DNA of 64,000 nt from Camarhynchus parvulus (taxonomy: Eukaryota > Chordata > Aves > Passeriformes > Thraupidae), in assembly GCF_901933205.1 (NCBI RefSeq), contig NC_044590.1, positions 2,557,501 to 2,621,500 of the forward strand, read 5' to 3'. Positions 11,720 to 25,000 of this stretch are shown here, one piece after another. Each line of letters starts with the position of its first letter. Positions within the stretch are counted from its first letter, which is position 1. The notes beneath the pieces were generated by a model, which had not been told where the DNA came from, made no database searches, and saw only the letters and a program-made list of their open reading frames with translations. Both the position numbers and the translations under genes were made by a program.

Positions 11720-14700
11720 GCCCCCAGGCAGCGACCATCACCAAACACAGCCCGGGGGCTCTGCCAGGTGATGTCCACAGCAGGAATTCAGTTTGCTAGA
11801 GGTGTTTTCCAAGGGTTGGCCTGAAAACTGGCTGTACTGGTAGTGAAACAGATCTGTGTAAATTCTGCTGAATCTAGGGGAAAATTAAATTCACTTTAAA
11901 ATTGCGGCAGATTCTTAATTCTGCTTTGTGTGCTTCAAGTAGCTGTGTTGCCTTTCTTAGACAGTGTTGGAGAAGGGTAAGATCTAGATCTCAAAGGCTG
12001 ATTAAAAGTGGCAATGGGAGTTTGTTACTGAGATGCAACATGTTTCCTAAACATGAAGCCTGTTGTAAAAACAGCGCTGGGAGAAATGAGGTTTTACACA
12101 TATCCCTGACACTTTCTGTACAGCTGTTTCTGCTCAGCATTGAGGGGCTGTTGATCAGGGCATCACTTCCCCAGCAAGGACCCACTGGGGTATGTAAAAT
12201 GCCTCCTGCAGCTCCTCAAGTGCCTGTGAAGAGTTGTGCCTTGCTAAATTCAAGATTTGTCAGAGGTTTTGCAGGCTGTGGTGGCTTTTAGGAATGGTCG
12301 GAAGGAGAAAACCAAATGCACTCTGTTCTTGGAGAGCTGCAGGATCTCTGTGCTCAAGTTCCCTTGTTACTTGCTGAGAGATAAATGACTGAGTTGCAGA
12401 TAAGTCACCAAAAATTATAATCAAATTAATTGTTGGTATTTGTAGATACTGTCATGGTGCTGGGGCACATCATTAAATCCAGCTGTGCTGTGCTGCACCA
12501 TCCTCAGAACGATCACACTGGCACTTAAAAAATCCCCAAAAAGAAGGCACATCTGCTTTATGGGTTGGGTGGGCCCAAGCCTTTCTTAGGTACTAGAATT
12601 ACATGTTTCAACCCACAACATGGAACCAGACTCCAGTGAATGGCAGAAAGGGGTCTGGAGAGGGGCTCAGGTTTGATCTGCTGCAGCAGTGCTGTAGTTT
12701 GAAGCTCAAGCTAAAGGGTTCCAGCTGCAAGTCAAACCCAGGAATGCATCCTGCAAGATCTGATTTTTCTGTGGGGCTGGTAACATGAGCATTCAAATCA
12801 CTGCCTTTGAAGCCCGTGAAATCCATAATGGCCACAAAGTGAACATGTAACAACTACATTTCAATTACCAAAGGCTGGTCAAGTACCTGGTTTTATTCTC
12901 CCCAGTAACAAAACTCCCATTAACTTCAAAGGGGCTGGGATTCACTCTGCAGTGCAAGAGCTGGGTCCAACGAAATAGGAGATGTAACTCTGGGATGAGG
13001 TATTTCAGCTTCAAAAGGTGCAGACAGAAAAGCAGGATCGAGCTCTGAGCTTTAGGGCTGCTCTACAGTCTGCATTTTTTCTGCAGGTTAATTGACTGAG
13101 GGGGATGCTCTGACTGAGCACTGGGATCTGCTTTGCTCTCCCTCCTTTTCCAGGGGAGGAAACTTGAGCAGCCCCTGGCTCCCCATGGCCACCTCCAGCT
13201 CCCACTGAGGAGTTTGTCACCTCAAACCTGGACTGGATGTCCTGCTGCTCTCACCCTGCTCAAGTCAGGCACTGGCTTTGTCAAACACCTTCCCAGGCTT
13301 TTGGGTGAGTGAGCCATGACGTCCAAAGAGAAGTTGGACATGAGTCACTGGACTTTGAGCTATGCACTTGAAAGCTTTGAGGCATGTTGTACCAGTTAAA
13401 ACATCATCAGTGTTTGTGATATTTGGGACATTTTTGTTCATGAATGTACTTGTTTGCCTAAAGTGAATAGCTGATGCTGTTTGCCTAAAGAATGCTGTGC
13501 ACGCCTTTTTATCAAGGAGATGCTGCCAGTTTGAAGAGCTTGCCTTGCAAGGAAAGACTTGGAGAAGTGAGAAAGAACATTAAATCCCTTAGCCTGATTT
13601 CCTACAAACACCTGTAATAATATCTTCAGTCTGACAGAGATGTAATTTCTGGCAGTCCAAAGTCACAAGTGGCATCTCATCTGCTGCAAAGGGAGGGCTG
13701 GCCCCTCATTGTGCTGCCAGGGTTGCTAGGCTGAGCAGGTGGATGGGGGAGAGCTTCTACCCTGCAAACACTGAGCTGCTGAGGGGCAGGATTTCAGGAA
13801 CAGCCTGCTGGGGGTGCAGCTGTTGCTCTGGAAACACCTAAGCCTGTATTTTTGGCTGACAATGAAGTGCACACAGGAGATGTTGCTGGTTAGATCCCTC
13901 CAACCTGCCTGAACTTGTGAAGTCATTTACTGCTGAGCTGCTCATACCTCTGCTTTCTGCGAGCTGAGGGCACCATCACACCCTCCAAACTGCAGGCTCT
14001 TCTGTGGTTTCACTGAAAACCCTGCCTGCAGCACATCTCACAGAGGAAAATCTCTCCAGTCCCCCTCAGCCTGAGCTTTCCCTGTACTCTGGGAGCTGTC
14101 CTGCTCTCTGCTCTGTGTGAGAGGATGCTGAGCTGCCCCGGCAGCATCTGCTGCGCCTCGGGCACTGCACAGCCTGCAGAATTTCAGGGTCAGGTCTCAA
14201 AAGGCAGTTCCAGCAGCGCTCCTGTGTCAGGAGAGCCCTGGCAGAAGGAAACCCGAAGGCAGCAGAGGTTTCCCTGCCTGCGTGGGGGGGAGGGTTTGGC
14301 TTTGTTTTGCTCCTGTTGCTAACAACGTCAGATGGGGCTGACTTTCCAGAGCTCAGGATGAGACAAACAGCCAAGGAAGCATCAAAGTCAATGGGTGTTT
14401 TTTGATCAACACTGGAGAGAGTTTGTTTTCTTTCTCCACTTGCCCAATGACACACTGGCTTGGATGACTGGGCTGTGACAGAGCCGGGTGGAAAATGTCA
14501 GTGGAAAAATGCAGAAAAAGAGCAAATATTTTTACAAATGGTAGTGACAATATTTTTACCTTTGGTCAATCCAAACCAACAGGAATATTTTTTCAGGACA
14601 AACTGTTCAAAACTCACCATAGCCTGTGCCAAAATGTATGCAAAAGGGGAATATGCATGAGCACTCATTAGTGTTGCTGTGGTGAATATGATGCAGTAAA

Positions 14701-16130
14701 ATTGCATCTAGTCCTGTGGCTGGAACATCTGTATAATTAGCAAGATTCCTCACCTCTTCCAGACAGTGGTTGATGTATATGCCCACCCTTTGCATATGGT
14801 TTTTTTTTCCTTTAGGAATAGGAATTAGTGGAGGAGAGAATTTGCAGAAGCATTTGCTGCTCCCCAGCAGTGCCTTCCCATCCTCTCTAAACAAAGTTGT
14901 AACAACCTTTTGGATGCACCATGGTAAAATTAAGGTATCAGATCTCGTTCTGACCCTGTCAGTAAGATTCCTAGTGGGCACCTCACTCATCAGGACCCGA
15001 GGGGGAACTGCCCTGGCATCTGATGAGGAAGGAAGGTCATTAACCCAAGAACAGGTTCCTGGCAGCTCCCCAATGCCCTGGCACACAGGGTGGTGCCTCC
15101 TCCTCTGCCAGCACATCTACAGTTTCTGCTCTTCCCAAGACTGGAAGGTCATCCCTGCAGGCTGGCACCTAAATAACCCACTCAGGAAATAGAGCAAAGG
15201 GGGCTGCTGCCTCTGGAACGGCCTAAGAGGGAATAAACTGAAATGCTTAGGGTGAGCAGGACATCTGATGGGTCCTGTGTACAGCTCTGGCTTGTTGCCT
15301 TCTCCTTTAAGGAAGACCTGGTTAAAATGCACAGTTTGAATTACCACTGTTTGATAAAAATAGATTTAGTTTTAGCACAGTCCCCAAACACTGCAAATAA
15401 TTGCATCATTAGAAATGCCAGGAGAACCATGAGTTTTAAGCTATAAAATCAGAATTTCAGATATGGAAGAAAACACACCAGTGGTTAAATATTTTTACCA
15501 TCCAGCAAAGCCAGTAGAAATTCTCACCATTAAAAAAAAGTTGACAAGGTTTCCTGACATTTTTCAATTTTTTCTGCATTTTTATTAGCTCTTATAAAAC
15601 TATAAAGCCAGGGTCCTGATTATACTTTTTTTTCTTACCCTTTTGGACTTTCCACTTTTTAAATCCCTAGTGTTTCTCTTTTCATAAACCTAAATTAGAA
15701 CTGTAGTATTATTAGCCCATATTTAGTAGTCCTAAAGAATAACTTCTGACTAGAATGTGATTGTAAATACTTTTCACATAAATAAATGCAATCTCACTTT
15801 TGGTAGGATTTGTATGTGAAAGAAATCTGTGCAAATGAAACTAAGTGCCTTTGATAAGTGGTTTGGGATTGCTGATTAATTGGAACTAAAACCAGATGAG
15901 AAAATTGAACATATGTTCTTATTCAAGTTCCCTGGAGGATTTGTCAGGGAGCTTGGCATACATTAATAATTGCTTGGAAGGGATTTAATAGCTCATCTTG
16001 TAGTTTTGCACATGCAAAACAATCAGTCAATATAAAAAGCATGGTGTCATCTGTCTTTGTTAATTAGGGAGCTCGAATGCCTTTGATAATAAGGGCTAGT
16101 AATTAAGCTACAATTCCAAAGGAAGCATTT

Positions 16131-16505
16131 GGGTTTGCCACCTCAGGATCCATCAGAGGCAGGAGGAAGGGGGGAGTACTGCCAGAAATCTGGAGATATT
16201 CCTGGTTTGTGATAGTTTTTCTGCACTAGCACACAGCCAGGCTACTGAGTGCTCCCAGAGGGCAGAGCAGGAGTGCTGGGGATGCTCCCTGGGCCATGGG
16301 GAGGCTCCCAGGGCATCTCTCCTTGGGTTTGCCACCTTGGGATCCATCAGGGGCAGGAGGAAGGGGGGGATTTCTTCCAGAAATCTTGAGATATTCCTGG
16401 TTTATGATAGTTTTTCTGCACTAACACACAGCCACTGCTCCCAGAGGGCAGAGCAGGAGTGCTGGGGATGCTCCCTGGGGCACGGGGAGGCTCCCAGGGC
16501 ACCTG
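16131..16505. repeat. 194-bp tandem duplication near exon 2
   Basis: Copy 1 starts gggtttgccacctcaggatc at 16131 and copy 2 starts gggtttgccaccttgggatc at 16325. Both run through ttcctggttt, gtttttctgcacta and gctcccagagggcagagcag to gaggctcccagggca. Copy 2 lacks a short piece around the aggctactgagt of copy 1. The high identity suggests a fairly recent event. The array ends about 180 nt from exon 2. Confidence 0.95.
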
Positions 16506-16684
16506 TGCCCATATCACAACACTCAGGAGCTGCTGCAGCAGCATCACTGGGATCCCCTGCACGCCCCAAAGCCAAACGCAGCCCCTCGTGCTGATGGCCC
16601 CAGGCTCTCTGGGAGCCCTGGCTGGGACTCCCTGCAGGAACAGGGAGCTGTGCCCTGGGCAGCGTGTCCCTGTGGGTGCCTCAC

Positions 16685-16877
16685 CTCCCCGGGTGCTCCT
16701 GCAGGACCTGGTAGACGCTGATCTGGAAGGTCTCGTTGTCGAAGCGCTCGCGGATGAAATCCTTGTAGATCCTGAACTCGGCGGCCGTCACCGCCTCCCC
16801 CTCGGGGATCCGCGAGAGGTCAAACCTGAACTCTCGGTAGTGGCAGCGCTGGTGCTGGAACTCTCTGTCATGCTCCA
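16685..16877 (-). CDS. BMP7: BMP7 exon 2: propeptide
   Basis: This 193-nt exon encodes the rest of codon 145 through two bases of codon 209. The acceptor is TTCTGTTCCAG|TG and the donor is AG|GTGAGG. It supplies the propeptide segment VEHDREF...[50 protein letters not shown], with one N-glycosylation sequon at N192. The length and phases match the conserved BMP5/6/7 exon structure. Residues 152-158 read QHQRCHY, where the mammalian protein has an aromatic/His stretch, so residue 156 is an additional propeptide cysteine. Confidence 0.96.
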
Positions 16878-17744
16878 CTGGAACAGAAAACAGCCCATTA
16901 GGCACCTGCTTTGTTCCCCTTCTCCTCGCCAGCAAACACCCTCTGAGCTGCCACAACAGAAAAGGGCGGGAATATCTGATCGCAGCATCTCGGGGGCTGC
17001 TCAGATCACTAAAGCACAGAGGAAATACCTGCCTCTATCTGGGCTATTATGGGCATATATGTGTTTATCAGGCTCCCTTTGGAACAAAATTACAGTTGGC
17101 TGGCACTGGGGGCCCTTGTGTTTTAATGATTTTTGGCAGCTTTGTGCTTGACAAGTGACTCTGGATGTTTGCCACCGATAACGACCGAGCTGCTGTGGGA
17201 AGGAGCTGAGACCAACAGATGGGGCTTTTCAGGAGTGCTGCTTCTTGGCCTGGCTCTGCTCCTGACAGTCACACACACACATACCCACACTCTATAGACA
17301 CAAATTCCAGCCTTTGAGGCTTTTCATGCCAGTGACCCACATTTGGTGCCAGCCGAACTCATCACGAGCTCACGGCTCCTCTCTGTAGGGTCAAAGCTTT
17401 CATTTTAAAGGATCTTTAGTGATCAGGGCTGTGAAGCAACTGTTCAAAGTGAGGGCTTCCTTCCACCTCCCAACCCTGACTGTGAAACAACAAGTGCCAG
17501 ATCCTGCCAGGCTGGTGTTGGGATGTGTGCTGTCCCACGGGGTGACAGGCCTGCCTGTCCCCTGATGGAAGCTGGTGGTCCCCCCTGCTTGTGGCACGGA
17601 AGCAGGGGTCAGTGTTGGGAGGAAACAAAGACTTCAAGCCAGTCCTGCAGCAAGGGGGAGGAGAGGTGTCAGTGCCCCAGCCCAGCACATGAGGCAAGGC
17701 ACCCTTCTTGGAACAAATTCCAAATTAAACAGACAAGTCAGACA

Positions 17745-17885
17745 AAGGAGAAGGGGGAAATGGAGCTATAAGGGGCTGAACTGACTCGCCCAAGGTCACA
17801 ACGCATGACATTTTAAGAGCTGAGGTTTGAACCAGGGACTTCCTATATGTCCCAGTCCTGTCGTCTGTCCACTTGACCTCTCTGC
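17745..17885 (+). mobile_element. MIR-like SINE fossil
   Basis: It resembles the MIR core: ctgaactgactcgcccaagg, tcacaacgcatgac, then gctgaggtttgaaccaggga and a tail with gtctgtccacttgacctct. It is strongly diverged, as expected of a repeat that predates the bird-mammal split. Its exact subfamily and ends cannot be set by eye. Confidence 0.75.
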
Positions 17886-17974
17886 AGCTCGAGTGCACAA
17901 TTCAAGTAGTTAGCTCTGAGATTTCCTTGGCGAGGAATGTGTGTCTTCCTACAGGCCTGATTTTCTTCTGGCAG

Positions 17975-18055
17975 CAGCAAATCCATTGTGTAAATCCATT
18001 GACTTAAAGGGAATTACTCCTGAAAAAAGAGGAGTTTCAAGCCCGGCTCTGGAAA
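17975..18055. repeat. Old dispersed repeat, unassigned family
   Basis: It contains tgtaaatccattgacttaaa followed by gggaattactcctgaaaa and a loosely matching end. Similar wording appears at 33908-33955 and 34316-34414. See the finding on this family. Confidence 0.5.
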
Positions 18056-19731
18056 GTGCTGTTTAAATTGACAGCTCCGCATGGTACAAACACAGCTCAG
18101 CCCTGGCCAGGGTGTCCCCAGGGCAGGGACAGAGCATGGGGAGGCTCTGGGAGCAGGGCTGTGTCCAAGCACGGAGCAGGTCCAGTGCTGCTTTGCTGGC
18201 CGAGGCTCAGCCTCTGGCCATGGACTCTTCCTCCTCTCTCACATCCCTTCTGTGAGGAGTCCAGCTTGCCACTGTGTGATTGCTGCTCAGGGAAATGCTT
18301 CAGAGCTCTTACTCATAGCTGGGATTCATCTTAGAGGAGTTTTTTAGGTATGAAACCACTGAGCTTTCCAAGGCAAAGGTGGTTAAGTTTAGCAAATGGT
18401 TTTATGTGTTGAGCGCTCTCTGTTGCACCTCTACTGAAACACCTCAGGGCAAAATTTAGTGTCTCATACCCTGATGTGGAGGAATATTGTGAATATTCAC
18501 CAGTGTTTGTGAAAGACTTGGCACACTACAGCTGCCCTGGACGTGCTAGCAACACTATTAAACGAGCCTCAATCCCTTTCCTACAAATTACTCCTAACAG
18601 AATAAGACATAAAGAACATAATTTCAGTTTTAAAGGAATTTATCTGCAACTAAATTAAAATGGAATGAAAAATACTTTAATATGGAATCCCTCCTTTAAC
18701 CACAAATGTAGAACAATGAGTATAATGCTGTGTGGGTTTAGTTGCAGCTGTTAGCAGTAGGATATACAAATATGATTTGCTTCCAAAGACATGGGAAGGC
18801 TGAATTTCCAGAGGAAGGTGGGTGCAGTTTTTCAGAACGTGTGTGATGACAACTACATCAACCAACACTGGCCTTTAGCTGCACTTTATACACAAGGTCT
18901 GACAACAAGCACATGAAGATGAAACTTTTTGGGGTGCTGCTGAAGTTCACAGCAATTCCCACTGCTGAGCCCTAGAAAAAATGTGTCGTGTTAGTATGAA
19001 AAATTAACAGCCAGGGTCATAAAAGAAAGAGCCCCAAAGTTTGAACTTTCCCATGCTTTGCAGATGTTTGGATATAGGGTTTTGGCCTGAGCCATCTTTA
19101 GTGTTAAAGCAAACATTCCTGTGGCTATAGTCATTAAGATCATGAAAATATGTGGATATGTAACTGAAGAAAGAATCCCAAGAAACCCTTCAACTCAGTG
19201 TTTATTGTTTTTCCCCTTTTTCTTTGCACTCTGGACCTATCTGCTGACCCAGAAGTAACAAATCCTTTCAGAACTAATTTATGAGAAACACTGACCCTGA
19301 ATCAACATCTGTTAGATGACTGCAGTAAATCTTATTACATAATTAAACACCAAAATCTATGTTAAAATAACGTTAAGGGTCTGACTCGAACTCATAAAAG
19401 CAAGACTCTTCATTATGAAGGCTGAAATCCTATCCCCAAGTCATGCTGCTGTGTGTTGGTATTTGGGAACATGTGGTACAGTATATCTGATCAAGCACTT
19501 TCTGCAGACCCCTGTAATACCTTAAGCACAACAGCACGGGGTAAGCAGGGGAGCATTCAAGGAGCCTGAGTTTCCTGGGTTTGATGGGTGTTAGGCCTCT
19601 GACAATGCTGCAACTGGGTCATTTCCAGTTAATTACCTGAGGAGCTGGAAGGGGGAGAGTGGGAGGAGAGCTTAAAAAAAAAAGGCAAAGGGGAATAGTG
19701 GTATTTTAAGTGTTCACTGCAACAGTTCAAG

Positions 19732-19825
19732 AGAATTGCTGCAGCAATTCTTTGGATGTGACTGTAGTTTTGCATCTTGCAAAGATGCAGTTCTTTGCAT
19801 CTTTGGATGTGATTTTGTAGTTCCT
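19732..19825. repeat. Palindrome and direct-repeat cluster
   Basis: A perfect 20-bp palindrome (agaattgctg/cagcaattct) lies at 19732-19751. A hairpin tgcatctt-gca-aagatgca follows at about 19770-19788. The phrase tttggatgtga...tgtagtt occurs twice, at about 19751 and 19801. The structure is visible directly, but its role is unknown. Confidence 0.9.
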
Positions 19826-21944
19826 CCATTAGGTTTATAAAATCCCTATTGACACGATGAGCATAAGAAGAACTTTTTGGTCATCCTTGAAGGACTTAAT
19901 CTCAGCTGTTTGGTCGCCACTAATGTTAAGTTAATGTTAAATGCTCCCTTAAAACACATCAAGCATTTTGAATATTTGCTGGATATGCTTCATAGCCCTT
20001 CTGGCCACAGAACTTCAACTCATCTTTGTCCCAGGCTCACAGTTCTCACAAATCTACTACCCAAAGGCTTTGGTGAATGGTTTTAGCCCAGACGCTAATT
20101 TCAAACATTGGAAATTCCAGCTCACAATTCAAATGCCTTGGCAAGGCAGCTGCTTGGAGAGGAAGCCAAAGCTCTGGATGTGCAATCAAAGGTTGTAAAA
20201 TAGGAAAAGGAAGAACACCCTTGAAAAATAATTCTGCTATGAAACAGACTGTGTGCCTTGACTGTGGGAAAACAGGGCATTTCCTCTCCTTAAAAAACAA
20301 TCCAAAGTCACTCACAGGTGATGCGTGTGAGCCTCTCCTCTTTCTTAGAAGTAAAATTGCATTTTGGAGGCGCAGCCACTGCAGACAAATTCTAACTTAA
20401 TTTGGCCTAATTTAACACAGGGCTTAATCTGACCTAACTAAAAGGCCTAATTTAACACGGCTCTAAAATTGCTGGTGTAAAATAACCCTTGGCATGGTGA
20501 GCGTGGCAGTTAATTGGGGCTCTGGTGGATGAGGATCATCAGACACTCCCCCTGGCACAGTCCTTGGGAAAGGTGGAGACAGTGGGAGCTGTGGGATGGA
20601 GGAGGAGGTCAGATGCATGAGAAAATAAGCAAGACACCAGAAATCGTGGGGGAACAATTAAGGAGATGCAGCCAAAACAAGGAATATCTCAGGCTGGTGG
20701 TTATCAGTGGCTTGGCCACACCTGTCACAAATATGCAAGTCAGATCAGCACCTTTGAAAGCCTGGCCTTGCTATCGGAGCAGGATCTGAGTGCTGCTCTA
20801 TCTGACGCAGAGAGGGCTCCCAGCTCTCTGAAGTCCTTTGTGTCTCCAAGGCTCTGTTGTGGCCTGATGGTGATGCAAGAGGGGGCAGGACAAGACACAG
20901 TTGTGCAACTGCCAGGGATGGTTGAAAGCAAACAGGATGGGTACATGTGCTCAGGTGTGAAGCAGCCAGGTATCAGATCCAAAAATATGGGAAAGCTGGA
21001 GATAAAATGTCAGCAAATACTGGGTGCTTGTCCTGGCGTGTGCTGAAGATACAGAACTTAAAAACATCAGCAGACAGGGATGAAACAGTGTGGCTGCTGA
21101 TATTTGGAACTTGCAGCAATACAGTTAAAACCTGTACCAAATAAATAATGTTGAACAGAAAACCTTGAGGTCCTGGTTTAGCACCCCGGGTGCCCAAACT
21201 TCCAAAGCAAATGACACATCAGCATCAAGCTGGAAACTTCAACTGATCCCACGTTTGGTCATTTTCACAGCAAAGTATGCTGAGGTTAGAAATAAACTAA
21301 CTCCAGCTCTTTGCAGCCCCATTGTGAACCTCTGCTGGCGCATGCAAAGCCACCCTGAGGTAATTCTGCAAACCTGGTGTGACCTTTGGGGTGGTGTCAG
21401 GGATTGCTGGTGGCCAGGCCTGCCTCGTGACACCAGGGTTATGGTGAGGCCCAGCTTGCAGTGCTTTTATTTCTCCCCACACATCCCAGCTCATTCCTGG
21501 GACCCAGCGCAGCAGCACCATGCCAGCCACCAGCCCCAGGTGTTCAGCAAATCACAGTGAACCACAGCAAGACTTTTTTCCAAGAATGACTATGTTAAAA
21601 ATAATTATTATTGAAGAATTAAAGAGCTTATCTAAATGCCAGGGAAGTCAATAGAAATATTTTCACTAATTTCAATGGATTTCACGGGAGGCCAATCTCC
21701 CTGCGTAGGTATTTTTACTCCCTTGTTTTCTGAAGATGCAAAAAACTGCTTTTCAGAAAGAAACTCAACATCAGATGAATAGACTCTGTTCTCAGGTTGC
21801 CAAGCTGGGAAAGCTTTGGTAATTCCACACCTCTTCCTCCCTGGCACATTTGGGTGATGCACTTAGAATACACTTTGAATATATAAACAATTAAAAACTT
21901 AAATTTTCTTGTTAACGCTTTCACCTGATAATATGTTAATTGTC

Positions 21945-22060
21945 TTTATAAGGCACTTTGAGAGCAGTTGTCTCATTTACTGTAGTGCTCACAACAATTA
22001 GAGCTACTTGTTTCTCATTTACAATGGAAAAAGGCACCAGAAGGAATGTGCAGTAGGGTG
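21945..22060 (+). mobile_element. Possible MIR-like SINE fossil
   Basis: The pattern ggcactttgagag, gtctcatttactgtagtgct, cacaacaatta and tttctcatttacaatgg resembles the MIR 3' half (ctcatttaatcctcacaaca...cattttacag). The divergence is high and there is no clear end. Confidence 0.45.
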
Positions 22061-25000
22061 TCTGTAACTTCTTCACTCCCAAAAAAGGCCAGAAGGGATT
22101 TGTAAAGGACTTTAATCTCAAATAGATTAAAGGTCCTGAATTCCTAAGACTGAAAGATAAGTCAAAGGAAAATAGATTCCAAAAGACAACACCCCCCTGC
22201 CTCAGCCTCTCAGCCAGGCTGCTGCTGAGCCACCAGCAGTTGCCTGAGAAACCCCTCAGAGATTTGGGTGCCAAAAAAGTCTGCCACATTGGCATTAAGG
22301 TCTAACAGGTTTTCAGAGTCTACCTGTGTGGTGAGTTTAGAGAGTAGGAGAGTCTTTATCTGCTTTCTCTCCAGCAGCTGCAGAGCTACAGAAAATGGGC
22401 GCTGTTTCTTCAGAGGTGGCTGAGGCTGCCTGGACTGTCCTGAGATCCAGGGTGGATCTCAGCCTCCCAACTCTGACTGACACATTTGCATCCAGCAGTG
22501 CAGAGTCCTGTTTGAATTTTCCAAGAAAATTTACCTTTCTTTCCCTCCATCGTCACCCCCTGAGACCGAAGCCAAAGCTTCAGAGGCTCTGTTGCATCAT
22601 CTCAGAGCAGGAATTCCCAGAAACCAAATTCCCAGAAACCAGCTCCACCTGAGCCCCACCAGCCCGTGTCTCACAGGGAAGGTCCACTCCTATCTCCTGC
22701 CTCACCCTCCTGTATCCCTTGGGGAGTGCATCCAACTGGAAAGAAATGTCCCCTTTCCCAAAAGATGCACTTTTGGGTGGATCCTGGCCTGTCCCAGCTC
22801 CCAGAGCAGCGTGGCAGGAGGAGCAGGGACCTACCAGCACGGGGAGGGAGGCCAGGGCCGCCCCTGGGGCTCGGGGCTGCTGCTGGTGCTTGTGAAATCG
22901 GGCTGTAAATTTTCGGGATGCCAAATTCGAGACCTCTTGGTGGGCTTCTAATTAACAGGCATTAAATGTTCCCTCTATAAATTGCGCTTCTTTGTCTCTA
23001 AATTGGTGGATAAAACCATGGCACTTATGAAATATAGGCCTTTTCTCCTTATGGTGCTGAGGTTCAAGAAGGAGGAAACCAATTAGGGGGAGGATCCAGC
23101 GGTCTCTGCAGCTGAGAGAGCCCACTGGGCTCAGCAGGGCGCCTGATTGAGCAAGAAATGTGAGGTCAGTCCTTATATTTTTCTGAGGAAAAACCAGGCT
23201 ATAATAAAGATTATTGCCATAATGTCATGCCAGGCCACAGTCTGCAAAGGCACATGTTTCCCTCCTCATTGTCCTTGACAGCAAGAGTTACAGGGGCAGT
23301 GGCAGGAAATTTATAATGGCAAGAATTTGGGAATGCAAAGTTCTGTGATTGGTTTTCATCTGTTCCATTCTCTTGGCTTCATGATTTACATGCTGACATT
23401 AGGCAGCTAAAGCAGCAGTTACAGAAATAATTGAAGAAATAGTTGAAGAATATAAATTGGGAGTTCTATAAATGGAGTACAGCAAATGTCCTGGGGTATG
23501 TGATGGGATATATTTTAAAATTTTTTTAAGGAGTGATAAAAACAGTATTTGGCAGGCCTTTTACACTGAATAGTTGCAGCTCTCCAAGTCCTCTAGAAGC
23601 TAGTGCAGGTTTTTGGAGAAACCTAAGGAAAAACAAATACAGCCTAGATTCTGATCTGTGACATAAGCTTACTAGAGAAATAGCCTGTGGTTTTTCTATA
23701 ACTCATTAATGCATCCCATCACCAGGGATTGCTGCCATTCTGAAACCACAGCCTGTCCTTGAGCCACAAGCTCAGCACCCCCAGATATTTGGGGGCTCTG
23801 GGCCCATCTGCCCCAGCCCTGCCCTGGTGCTTTGTCCCCGTGTGCCCTTTGCTGAAGGGGCTGCTCTGAGCCCAGGCAGAGCTCAGCAGAAGGGAACCTG
23901 CACCCAGCTGCTCCCTGCTCAGGGACCCATTTTACAGCCAGGGAGAGGGAGGAGAAGGTGATAAACTCTTTCTTGCGTGGTAAATTCAGTGTGTGCCAGG
24001 GCAAAGTCCTGCCCCGTCCATGGGTGGAGAGCAGGACTAATGCACTAATTTCCGAGAAGATGAAAACCAGGCTCCATAAATCCCTATCCCCAAACCCAGA
24101 GGTTGGAAATTCTTTAGTGCTCACTCTGCAAAGTGATCTGGGGTGAGCATTTTTGCTTCGAAAGGGGAAAAAAACCCCTCTGGAGTTAATATTCTCCCTT
24201 TAGCCATCACTTCATTTGTTCAGCTTTCAGCATGGAGCTGGTATTGCCAGCGAGACCACCTAGCCACAAACCCAGCAGGGAGCTTCCAAAATTCTTCTGA
24301 ACACTGACTCCTTGTTATAAATTGAAAAGTGGTAATAGCAACAGTGCATATCACATCTGTGCCAGGCTCCAGGCCTGGGGAGCAGCAGCCTCCCTACTGC
24401 AGAGCACAACTTGGAAAGATCCTTTCAGTCCACACATGTATCAGCATTAGCCATTTCTTTGTCAACAAATCCCTTAATACGTAGCCTTTCTATCATGTAC
24501 AGATGTCCAAAAAATAATGGAATACTGTAGTACAAGATTAAACACTTTAATGTCAGCATATGTGTTGCATGACTCTGAACAATGGTATCATTGTGCGCGT
24601 GCAAACAGCCGGGCGAGGGAAGATGGGTTTAATTATCTCCCAAACAGCAGCAAGTTCTTCCTGACTCAGTCAAACTTCAGCTAGCAAGGGCTGCTCAGGA
24701 CAGAAATGGGTGTTTCTCCCTTCCTGGTGTTCCTAAATTGGTGTTCCTCCAGCGCTGGGGTTAGTGTGGTACCCAGGCCAGGCAGGGAGCCACCTGCTCC
24801 CCCAGGAGCCACCAGGGAATGTGTGTGGGGACCAGAGGATGCTGAGAGTCACCACATCCTCTCGCCCCATGTGTCACCCAGGAGCCCTTTAGGTTAAAAT
24901 TCCCAAGTATGGTAGGTGGCAAAGGGGGAAACAGCCGCTGGGAAGGAAATGACAGAGAGAATCGTGCATGCTGCTGTCTGAATTCAGACATTCCCTGCTG

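Larger units (their letters stand above)
6714..16684 (-). other. BMP7 intron 2
   Basis: This intron of about 10 kb has donor GTGAGG at 16684 and acceptor TTTCAG at 6714. I find no exon of another gene. It holds a 19-bp minisatellite (11657-11719), a 194-bp tandem duplication (16131-16505) and a possible fragment of an old repeat near 12905-12975. ORFs of 60-160 codons are scattered without splice context or recognisable motifs. Confidence 0.9.

Noticed and set aside
16459..17151. 230-codon plus-strand ORF across exon 2
   Set aside because: It is the antisense shadow of BMP7 exon 2 and the adjoining duplication.
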